DNA of 64,000 nucleotides from Streptomyces longwoodensis (GTDB lineage Bacteria > Actinomycetota > Actinomycetes > Streptomycetales > Streptomycetaceae): the NCBI RefSeq assembly GCF_001514125.1, contig NZ_KQ948554.1:388174-452173 (forward strand), in the 5' to 3' direction. The translations under genes and the position numbers were made by a program. This document shows, one piece after another, positions 50,578-58,088 of the stretch. Position 1 is the first letter of the stretch. Every line of letters begins with the position of its first letter. The notes beneath the pieces were generated by a model, which did no database searches, was not told where the DNA came from, and saw only the letters and a list, made by a program, of their open reading frames with translations.

Positions 50578-51876
50578 CTAGGCGTCGCCGTCCTCGATCC
50601 GGCCGAAGCTCCTCTCCACCGCCCGGCGCCAGTGGCGGTACTCGCGGTCCCGCGCCGACGCCTCCATGGCTGGCGTCCACTCGGCGTCCTGCTGCCAGTG
50701 CGCCGCCAGCTCGTCGAGGTCGCTCCACACGCCCGTGGCCAGACCGGCCGCGTACGCCGCCCCCAGGCACGTGGTCTCGGAGACCCTGGGCCGGACCACG
50801 GGCACACCGAGCACGTCCGCCTGGTGCTGCATCAGCAGGTCGTTCCTGGTCATGCCGCCGTCCACCTTCAGGGTGGTGATCCGCACCCCGGAGTCCTGCT
50901 GCATGGCGTCGACGACCTCACGCGTCACCAGCGCGTCCGTTGTCGCGAGGGACCCCTCCAGGCAGTAGACGGGCGCCTCGCCGCCGATCCGGTAGCCCAC
51001 CGTCGTCAGCAGGCCGTGCTTCGACGCCACCGGCCGGTCGCCGGTGTTGAGCAGGAGGGAACTCCCCGTGCCGTACGTGTTCTTGGCCGTGCCCACGTCG
51101 TAACAGGCCTGGCCGAACAGGGCGGCCTGCTGGTCGCCCAGCGACGCGGCGACCGGCACGCCGTCGAGCACGCCCACCGCCGTGCCGTACACCTCGGCGG
51201 AGGACCGGATCTCCGGGAGCACCGCCTTGGGCACGTCCATCGCGGACAGCAGGGAGGGGTCCCACTGGAGGGTCTCCAGGTCCATCAGCAGGGTGCGGCC
51301 GGCGTTGGTGACGTCGGTGACGTGCCGGCCGCCGTCGGTGCCTCCGGTGAGGTTCCAGACCAGCCAGGAGTCGACGGTGCCGAAGGCGATCTCCCCGCGT
51401 TCGGCGCGCGCCCGCAGCCCCGGCACCCTGTCCAGCAGCCAGGCCGCCTTGGGCCCGGAGAAGCAGCCGGCCAGGGGCAGACCCGTCCGCGTACGGAAGC
51501 GGTCCTGCCCGTCCGGGCCGCCGAGTTCGGCGCAGAGCGCGGCGGTCCTGGTGTCCTGCCGGACGATCGCGTTGTGCACCGGCTTCCCGGTGACCCGGTC
51601 CCACAGCACCGTCGTCGCGCGCTGGTTGGTGACGCCGAGCGCGCTGATCTGATCGGCCCGCAGGCCGGCCCGGGCGAGCGCCCCGGCGACCACCGCCCGG
51701 ACCTTGGCCCAGATCTCGGCGGCGTCGTGCTCCACCCAGCCGGGCTGGGGGACGATCTGGCGGTGCTCGCGCCGGTCGACGGCGACGATCGCGCCCTCGC
51801 GGTCGAAGATGATGCAGCGGCTGGAGGTGGTGCCCTGGTCGATCGCTGCGACGTACTGCTCGGCGTGATCCGTCAT
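50578..51876 (-). CDS. glpK: Glycerol kinase with a large internal deletion
   Basis: The 432-aa protein is clearly glycerol kinase: AAIDQGTTSSRCIIFDREG, GWVEHDAAEIW, WDRVTGKPVHNAIVRQDTRT, DVTNAGRTLLMDL, LPEIRSSAEVYG, LGDQQAALFGQ, STYGTG-like TYGTGSS, and LKVDGGMTRNDLLMQ. Normal members have about 505 residues. After VYCLEGS the sequence jumps to LATTDALVTREVVDAM. About 75 residues, normally including the PAFSGLFAPYW motif, are missing in frame (junction near 50945). The catalytic core is probably impaired. No glpF or glpD lies beside it. Confidence 0.88.
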   Translation of the reverse strand: MTDHAEQYVAAIDQGTTSSRCIIFDREGAIVAVDRREHRQIVPQPGWVEHDAAEIWAKVRAVVAGALARAGLRADQISALGVTNQRATTVLWDRVTGKPVHNAIVRQDTRTAALCAELGGPDGQDRFRTRTGLPLAGCFSGPKAAWLLDRVPGLRARAERGEIAFGTVDSWLVWNLTGGTDGGRHVTDVTNAGRTLLMDLETLQWDPSLLSAMDVPKAVLPEIRSSAEVYGTAVGVLDGVPVAASLGDQQAALFGQACYDVGTAKNTYGTGSSLLLNTGDRPVASKHGLLTTVGYRIGGEAPVYCLEGSLATTDALVTREVVDAMQQDSGVRITTLKVDGGMTRNDLLMQHQADVLGVPVVRPRVSETTCLGAAYAAGLATGVWSDLDELAAHWQQDAEWTPAMEASARDREYRHWRRAVERSFGRIEDGDA

Positions 51877-52169
51877 GGCTACCCCCTTGTGCCGGGTGCG
51901 TGCCTTCGTGGCCGGATCGCCGGTGGAGGAGGAGCCGTGGACCGCACGGCATACGTCACGCATGCGTGGATCCGCCGAGAATGTACGGCGATGTCGGCTG
52001 ACAACCGGAAGTGTTCACCGGCGACCCGGGAGCGTCAAGGCACGCGGCACCGACGGTTGTTGCGTCCGGCCGACGAGCCGTCAGGCCGAAAATCGCCCGT
52101 GGTGGAGGCTGGCCGACCTCTGACCGCCCGACGCCGTCACGCCCCGCCCCGACCGTGGGAAGCCGACCG

Positions 52170-53834
52170 TCAGCCCAGCCCCGGCTCCGCCCCCACCGGC
52201 GCCGACCCGGCCGTCCGCACCGGCGGCGAGCCGCGCCGGATCTCGTACCCGGGCAGCCCCGCGCGGCCGAGCACCCAACTCGCCCCGCGGAGCGCCTTGG
52301 CGGCCTTCTTCAGCGGTGCCAGGCGGGCCGCGGCCTCCTGGTGGCCGGCCACGCCGCCCGGCGGGCAGACCACGGTGGCCAGCGACAGGGTCACCGGCCG
52401 GCCGGCCGCCGACCACGGCGCGTCCAGCACCGCGGCGGCCACCGGCTCGAGGCCCTCCGGGTCCGTGAGCACCAGGAAGTCGTCCCCGCCGATGTGCCCC
52501 ACGCGCGTGGTGCCGGACCGGTCGGCGGCCGCCGCGCCGTGGAGGGTGCGCCCCACCGCGCGGATCAGCTCGTCCCCGGCCGCGAACCCGGCCGTGTCGT
52601 TGACCTGTTTGAAGTGGTCGACATCCAGCCAGCTCAGCGCGAACGCCCGCCCGTCCGCGATCCGCCGGTCCACCTCGCCGGTGACCGCGTCCGAACCGGG
52701 CAGCCGCGTCAGCGGGTTGAGCCGCGCCGCCTCCTCGACCCGGGTCTCCGCCAGCGCCCGCACCAGGTCCGCCAGCCGTACGACGCCCACGCACCGGCCG
52801 TGGCGGTCCACGACGGCCACGTCGTCCGAGGTGCGGTCGCGGTCACCGACCGCCACCACGTCCAGCACCTCCCAGGCGGTGGCGTCGACGCCGACCGTGC
52901 GCGGCGGATCGCCCAGCTTCGCCGCCGGCCGGTCGGCGTACAGGGCGTGCCCGTAGCGGCCCGACAGGGACAGCAGGAAGCGCGAGCGGTGCACCGACCG
53001 CACCGGCACGCCCGTACGGTCCACGAGCAGCACACCGGACACGTCCGGCGACCCGGTCAGCAGCGCCCGGACCTGCCCGGCCGAGGCGGTCACCGGCAGC
53101 AGCGCCGCGGGCCGGACGAACTCCCGCACCGACGGCCCCGACCGGGGTGCCGCCGCACGGGGGAAGCGCGGCGGAACGTACACGTCAGCGGCCGGCAGCC
53201 GGGCCGGCGGCGCGAACAACTCGCCCTGGGCCAGCTGCGCGCCCGCCGACACCGCGACCGCGCACTGCCGCTCGGTCTCCACACCCTCCACGGCCAGCAG
53301 CGCGCCCAGTTCGTCGCACAGCGTCCGCATCGCCCGCACCGCCGCAGGCCGCCACAGCAGCGACCGGTCGAGCTTGACCAGGTCCGGCGCCATGTCCACG
53401 AGCAGTCGCAGGGGCACGTCACCGTCCCCGGCACCGTCCGCGCTGATCCGGAAGCCCTGCTCGCGCAGCCCGCCCAGCGCCTCCAGCAGGGCCTGCTGGG
53501 GGACGTGCGTGAACGGCGGTACGACGTCCAGCGTCACCTCCCACGGCAGCCGTCCGTAGGCGCGCACGGCGTCGTGCAGCGGGCCGAGCCCGCCGAGGTC
53601 GGCCAGCGTGCCCGCGAACACGTTGACGTGCAGCGGCAGCAGCGTCTCCTTGCGGGCGGCCGCCCGGACCGCCGACACGGCCAGCGCACCGTCGAGTTCG
53701 GGATCGCGGCGGGCCTCCGCGAGAACGTCACCGCTCTCCGGACGGGCGAGTACCTCCAGACCGGCCACGGCGCCGGTGGTCAGGTTGACCACCGGCTGGA
53801 AGGCGAAGCGGAGAGTGTCCGTCCAGGAGCGCAC
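52170..53834 (-). CDS. EAL-CBS-GGDEF domain protein
   Basis: The 554-aa protein has an N-terminal EAL-type domain (1-235), a pair of CBS-like motifs (245-370) and a C-terminal GGDEF domain (375-510), the reverse of the common GGDEF-EAL order. The EAL has EVLAR, HVNVFAG, KLDRSLL, EGVETERQ and QGELF, but the DDFG block reads ADGAGDG and the ExxE block is TLDVVPPF, so phosphodiesterase activity is doubtful. The GGDEF site is HIGGDDF. It probably senses or controls c-di-GMP. ATG 53834 has no clear ribosome site. Confidence 0.87.
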   Translation of the reverse strand: MRSWTDTLRFAFQPVVNLTTGAVAGLEVLARPESGDVLAEARRDPELDGALAVSAVRAAARKETLLPLHVNVFAGTLADLGGLGPLHDAVRAYGRLPWEVTLDVVPPFTHVPQQALLEALGGLREQGFRISADGAGDGDVPLRLLVDMAPDLVKLDRSLLWRPAAVRAMRTLCDELGALLAVEGVETERQCAVAVSAGAQLAQGELFAPPARLPAADVYVPPRFPRAAAPRSGPSVREFVRPAALLPVTASAGQVRALLTGSPDVSGVLLVDRTGVPVRSVHRSRFLLSLSGRYGHALYADRPAAKLGDPPRTVGVDATAWEVLDVVAVGDRDRTSDDVAVVDRHGRCVGVVRLADLVRALAETRVEEAARLNPLTRLPGSDAVTGEVDRRIADGRAFALSWLDVDHFKQVNDTAGFAAGDELIRAVGRTLHGAAAADRSGTTRVGHIGGDDFLVLTDPEGLEPVAAAVLDAPWSAAGRPVTLSLATVVCPPGGVAGHQEAAARLAPLKKAAKALRGASWVLGRAGLPGYEIRRGSPPVRTAGSAPVGAEPGLG

Positions 53835-53963
53835 GGGAGCATGATGGCGCCGCCGGGGTGCGCCCAGGGCCAGTTCATGAGACGTTCACGCAGGATTCCT
53901 GGCCGATCACACAGCGTGTGAGGGCCCGTCATGCGGGACATGACAAAACCCATGGAAGGAAAA

Positions 53964-55196
53964 GTGACCGGAACCCCCAGGACGCGGCCGCAGCCCCCGG
54001 GCTCCGCAGGGCCCGCCGCCCGGCAGCGGTTCACCCGCCCGATCCGAGCCGTGCTCACCGCGCTGACCGCCCTGCTGACCGTCGTCGCGGCCCCCGCGAC
54101 CGCCCGGGCCCACCAGGAACCGAAGGCGCCCGCGGACTTCGTGTCCCTCAGGGCCGTCGACCCGACGATCCTCCAGGACATGCGCTACTTCACGGTGCAC
54201 AACTTCGTCGGCGAGCGCATCGACGGCTACCGCCGGCCCCTGTGCATCCTCACCCGCCCCGCCGCCGAAGCGCTCCACCAGGCCCAACGGCGCCTCCTGC
54301 GCCAGGGCTACACCCTCAAGGTCTACGACTGCTACCGGCCGCAGCGCGCCGTCGACCACTTCGTCCGCTGGGCCGAGGACCTCGACGACCAGGCGATGAA
54401 GCAGGAGTTCTACCCGGACGTCGACAAGACACGGCTGTTCGCGGACGGCTACATCGCCGAGAAGTCCGGCCACAGCCGCGGCTCCACCCTGGACCTCACC
54501 ATCGTCGAGCTGCCCGCGCGGCCGACCCGGCCCTACCACCCCGGACAGCCGCTCGTGCCGTGCTACGCCCCGCAGGCGGAGCGGTTCCCGGACAACTCCG
54601 TGGACATGGGCACCGGGTTCGACTGCTTCGACACCCGCTCCCACACCCTCGACCCCCGCATCCAGGGCGCACAGCGCGCCCACCGGCTGCTGCTGAAGAG
54701 CACCCTGGAGGGCCTCGGCTTCGTGAACCTCGCCGAGGAGTGGTGGCACTACACCTTCAAGCCCGAGCCCTACCCGGACACCTACTTCGACTTCCCCGTC
54801 ACCGCCGCGTCCCTCACCTCCGGGCACTACACCGGCCAAACCCCCACCGCGAACGCCCGACGAAGACGCCCTCCCCCCGATCGGATACAGTCCGCCGCGT
54901 GTCCGAAACTCAGCACACCACTTCGAACTCCGCACAGGTCTCGCATTGTTCGAGCTGCGGAGCGCCCTACGGGGAGGGCGTCACCGGCTGGCCCCGCACC
55001 TGCTCCGCGTGCGGCACCGTGGCCTACCGCAACCCGTTGCCGGTCGCGATCGCGCTCCAGCCCGTGTACGACACCCAGGGCACCGCCCTGGTCGTCATCA
55101 CCCGCACCGTCGAACCCGCGCGCGGCGGCACCGCCCTGCCCGGCGGCTACATCGACGACCGGGAGGACTGGCGGCAGGCCGTCGTCCGCGAACTGA
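53964..55196 (+). CDS. Secreted D-alanyl-D-alanine dipeptidase (VanX) with run-on C-terminus
   Basis: The 410-aa frame has a signal peptide (PIRAVLTALTALLTVVAAPATARA), then a VanX-type zinc dipeptidase core that ends near residue 285. Metal ligands are in SGHSRGSTLDL and the catalytic Glu with a His in EEWWHYTF. After TAASLTSGHYTG the frame runs on for about 120 residues (repetitive, Arg/Pro/Ser-rich) and overlaps the NUDIX gene in another frame for 298 bases. The true stop appears lost or displaced. GTG 53964 is chosen for the GGAAGGA just before it; ATG codons at 53931 and 53952 are alternatives. Confidence 0.8.
   Translation: MTGTPRTRPQPPGSAGPAARQRFTRPIRAVLTALTALLTVVAAPATARAHQEPKAPADFVSLRAVDPTILQDMRYFTVHNFVGERIDGYRRPLCILTRPAAEALHQAQRRLLRQGYTLKVYDCYRPQRAVDHFVRWAEDLDDQAMKQEFYPDVDKTRLFADGYIAEKSGHSRGSTLDLTIVELPARPTRPYHPGQPLVPCYAPQAERFPDNSVDMGTGFDCFDTRSHTLDPRIQGAQRAHRLLLKSTLEGLGFVNLAEEWWHYTFKPEPYPDTYFDFPVTAASLTSGHYTGQTPTANARRRRPPPDRIQSAACPKLSTPLRTPHRSRIVRAAERPTGRASPAGPAPAPRAAPWPTATRCRSRSRSSPCTTPRAPPWSSSPAPSNPRAAAPPCPAATSTTGRTGGRPSSAN
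54886..54891 (+). promoter_or_regulatory. -10 element of a leaderless promoter for the NUDIX gene
   Basis: TACAGT ends seven bases before GTG 54899, which has no ribosome site. The NUDIX gene therefore seems to have its own promoter inside the dipeptidase frame. Confidence 0.55.
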
Positions 55197-55435
55197 AGGA
55201 GGAGACCGGCATCGACGCCGCGAGCCGTGACGTACGGCTCGTCGACGCGATGAGCTCCCCCGACGGACACCTGCTGCTGTTCGGGCTCCTGCCCGAGCGC
55301 CCCGCCGACCGGCTGCCGAGTTCGGCCGCGACCGACGAGACCGAGGGCTGGCACCTGCTGCGCCGGCCGGAGGAACTCGCCTTCCCCCTGCACACGCACG
55401 CGGTACGGGCGTTCTTCGAGGGCCGCTACATCTGA
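54899..55435 (+). CDS. NUDIX hydrolase with N-terminal zinc ribbon
   Basis: The 178-aa protein has a zinc ribbon (HCSSCGAPYGEGVTGWPRTCSACG; four cysteines) followed by a NUDIX domain with the full box GGYIDDREDWRQAVVRELKEETGI. It resembles NADH pyrophosphatase/NudC-like or ADP-ribose hydrolases; the exact substrate is not evident. Its GTG start lies inside the run-on frame of the dipeptidase and has a leaderless-type -10, so the two are separate genes. Confidence 0.87.
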   Translation: MSETQHTTSNSAQVSHCSSCGAPYGEGVTGWPRTCSACGTVAYRNPLPVAIALQPVYDTQGTALVVITRTVEPARGGTALPGGYIDDREDWRQAVVRELKEETGIDAASRDVRLVDAMSSPDGHLLLFGLLPERPADRLPSSAATDETEGWHLLRRPEELAFPLHTHAVRAFFEGRYI

Positions 55436-55526
55436 TTCCGGCCGCTGATTCCGGCCGCGCGGGGGCCCGGCGCTCGGTGAGCCGGGTTCAGCGCGCGGCG
55501 AGCCGGAGCTCAGCGCGCGGCGAGCC
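55433..55526. repeat. Two short tandem duplications at convergent gene ends
   Basis: TGATTCCGGCCGC, beginning with the NUDIX stop codon, is duplicated at 55433-55445 and 55446-55458. TCAGCGCGCGGCGAGCC, containing the last codons and stop of the GH31 gene (55510-55526), is duplicated at 55488-55504. Confidence 0.8.
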
Positions 55527-57876
55527 CCCGTACGCGCACGGGGTGGGACGGCTCCCGCACGCCGTCCTCACCCTCCCTCTCGACGACGACCTCACGGCCC
55601 TCCCACCGGGCGACGTACCGCTCGATCTCCGGCTCGTCCCAGCCGTCGCCCGCGTCCCGCACCACCAGGCCCCCGCCCGTCCGTCCCCGGGCGGGCGCCC
55701 ACACCTCCAGCTCCAGACCGCCGTTCTCCCCGCGGACGGGCAGCACGGCACCCGCGCGTGCGAGCACCGGGATCCGGGACAGCGGCGCGTCCACCAGCAC
55801 CTGCCCCGGCCCCTGGTACGGCCGCTGCGTCGCCGTGTCGTACCACAGCCCGCGCGGCAGGTGCACCGCGCGCCGGTCGGTACCGGGATCCAGCACCGGC
55901 GCCACCAGCAGGGCGTCGCCCAGCAGGAAGGCGTCCCCGCAGTCGCGCAGGGTCCGGTCCTCGGGCGAACCCCACCAGAGCGGACGCACGTAGGGCGCCC
56001 CGGTGCGCCGCGCCAGGTGCGCCAGCGTCACGAAGTACGGCAGCAGTCGCCGGCGCTCCAGCAGCGCCGCACGCGCGTGCGTGAGCACCTCGGCACCGAA
56101 CTCCCACGGCTCCCTGCGCCCCGCGCGCGGGCCCGCGTGCGTGCGGAACAGCGGCAGGTGGGCGCCCAGCTGGAACCAGCGCAGGAACAGCTCCGGCGAC
56201 GGGCTCCCGTCGAACCCGCCCACGTCGGGGCCCGAGTAGGGCACCCCGCACAGTCCCAGGCCCACCACCAGGGACAGCGACGCCCGCAGCCCCGGCCAGC
56301 CCGTGGCGACGTCCCCCGACCAGGTGCCGCCGTAGCGCTGCAGGCCGGCCCAGCCGGACCGGGAGACCACGAAGGGCCGCTGCTCCGGGGCCGGCTCGCG
56401 CACCCCCTCGTACGCGGCCCGCGCCATGCACAGCCCGTACACGTTGTGCGCCTCGCGATGGTCACCGCCCCGCCCGTCCAGCGCGTGCCGGGCCGACCGC
56501 GGCAGCGTCGACTCGCCGAACGCCGTGAACGACGTCGGCTCGTTCAGGTCGTGCCGGAAGCCCGAGAAGCCCTGCGCGAGCCGTTCGGCGTACAGCGCGC
56601 CCCACCACGCGCGCACCCGCGCGTGCGTGAAGTCGGGGTACACCGACTCGCCGGGCCGCGCCACGCCCTCCACCAGCTGCCCGGACGCGTCCCGCACGAA
56701 CGCGTCCTCGGCGAGCCCGCTGTCGTACACCGCGTTGCCGGGCGCCGCCCGGACCGCCGGGTCCACCACCGACACCAGGTGGATCCCGTCCCGCCGCAGC
56801 TCGTCCGCCAGCACCGCCAGCTTCGGGAAGCGGTCCCGGTCGACGGTGAACACCTGGTGCGCGTCGTAGTGGTCGACGTCCAGGTGCACGGCGTCCAGCG
56901 GCAGCCCGCGCTCCTGGTACCCGGTGACGATCCGCCGCACCTCCTGCTCGCTGCCGAACCCCCAGCGCGCGTGCTGGTGTCCCAGCGCCCAGGTCGGCGG
57001 CACCGCCGGCGCCCCCGTCAGCGAGGCCCACACCAGCAGCACGCGCGCGGGAGTACCCACCACGACCCAGGAGCGCAGCGGACCGCCCGTCATGCGCAGC
57101 TCGCTGCCCCCGGGCCGGTCGTGCCCGGACCCGGCCCCCTCCTCGCCCTCGCGCAGCACGACCGTCCCGTCCCAGGAGTTGTCGTGGAACACCAGGTGCG
57201 TGCCCGCGTCGGCCACCACCAGCTGCACCGGCATGGTCAGGTAGAGCGGATCGTCGTCCGGCCCGAACGGACGCCCGGGATCGGTGTTCCACAGGCGGTA
57301 CGTCCCACCCCGCAGCCGCGGCCCGGAGGCCCGCCCGCCCAGCCCGAAGAACCGCGCGTCCGCCGCCACCTCGGACCGCAGCATCCAGCGCCCCGGCCCC
57401 CCGGCCGACGGCTCCCACCAGCGCGGTGGCAGATCGCGCCGCAACCGCACCCCGCCCGGCGTGCACACGTCGACCGCGCCGTGACGCGACACGGTGACCG
57501 TCACGCGCTCGGCCACCACCCGCCAGCCGCCGTCCTTGTCGGGCTCCAGCACCGCCCGCGGATCGGGCTCGGGACACCGGCCCGCCAGCGCGTACGACGG
57601 CTCCGGAGCGGCCCCGTCCCAGCCCAGGAACACCGCGCCGTTCACCGCGACCAGCACCCGCAGCCGCGAGCGGCCGAAGTGGACGACACCGCCCCCGGGA
57701 CCCGGCTCGACGTCCCGCACGGCCCCGGGCACCCGGGCGCGCTCGGCGCCCCGCGGCGGCAGCCCCGAGGCGTCCGCACGCCGCCGACGCCAGGCGGCCC
57801 GGACGGTCCGCACCACCCGCGCCGCGCCCCCGGAACCGACCGACATCACCGAACGCACCTGGTCACGACCGTCCAT
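55510..57876 (-). CDS. GH31 alpha-glycosidase
   Basis: The 788-aa protein is a GH31 alpha-glucosidase-like enzyme, cytoplasmic by the lack of a signal. An N-terminal beta sandwich (about 1-230) precedes the barrel: WALGHQHARWGFGSEQEV, LPLDAVHLDVDHYDAHQVFTVD, the nucleophile block FRHDLNEPTSF, and the acid/base region VSRSGWAGLQRYGGTWSGD. A beta C-terminal domain follows. ATG 57876 has AGGGTG upstream; an in-frame ATG at 57897 is possible. It is divergent from the acetoacetyl-CoA synthetase gene. Confidence 0.92.
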   Translation of the reverse strand: MDGRDQVRSVMSVGSGGAARVVRTVRAAWRRRRADASGLPPRGAERARVPGAVRDVEPGPGGGVVHFGRSRLRVLVAVNGAVFLGWDGAAPEPSYALAGRCPEPDPRAVLEPDKDGGWRVVAERVTVTVSRHGAVDVCTPGGVRLRRDLPPRWWEPSAGGPGRWMLRSEVAADARFFGLGGRASGPRLRGGTYRLWNTDPGRPFGPDDDPLYLTMPVQLVVADAGTHLVFHDNSWDGTVVLREGEEGAGSGHDRPGGSELRMTGGPLRSWVVVGTPARVLLVWASLTGAPAVPPTWALGHQHARWGFGSEQEVRRIVTGYQERGLPLDAVHLDVDHYDAHQVFTVDRDRFPKLAVLADELRRDGIHLVSVVDPAVRAAPGNAVYDSGLAEDAFVRDASGQLVEGVARPGESVYPDFTHARVRAWWGALYAERLAQGFSGFRHDLNEPTSFTAFGESTLPRSARHALDGRGGDHREAHNVYGLCMARAAYEGVREPAPEQRPFVVSRSGWAGLQRYGGTWSGDVATGWPGLRASLSLVVGLGLCGVPYSGPDVGGFDGSPSPELFLRWFQLGAHLPLFRTHAGPRAGRREPWEFGAEVLTHARAALLERRRLLPYFVTLAHLARRTGAPYVRPLWWGSPEDRTLRDCGDAFLLGDALLVAPVLDPGTDRRAVHLPRGLWYDTATQRPYQGPGQVLVDAPLSRIPVLARAGAVLPVRGENGGLELEVWAPARGRTGGGLVVRDAGDGWDEPEIERYVARWEGREVVVEREGEDGVREPSHPVRVRGLAAR

Positions 57877-58088
57877 GCTGTTCACCCTGCCATTCACCGC
57901 CCCACGCGCGGGCGGCGTTCAACTTCCGTTCACCCGTGCCAGGGCCACATCCTGATGACACGGACTATGTGGGGCGCGCCCTGGTGCGGAAGTCGATCAC
58001 ATGGCATCGTCCCTGTCAGCCGCGTCACGCGCACACCCCGCACGTGCGCGGGTGACGCACACGACGCGCACAGTCCGGGAGCCGCCCC

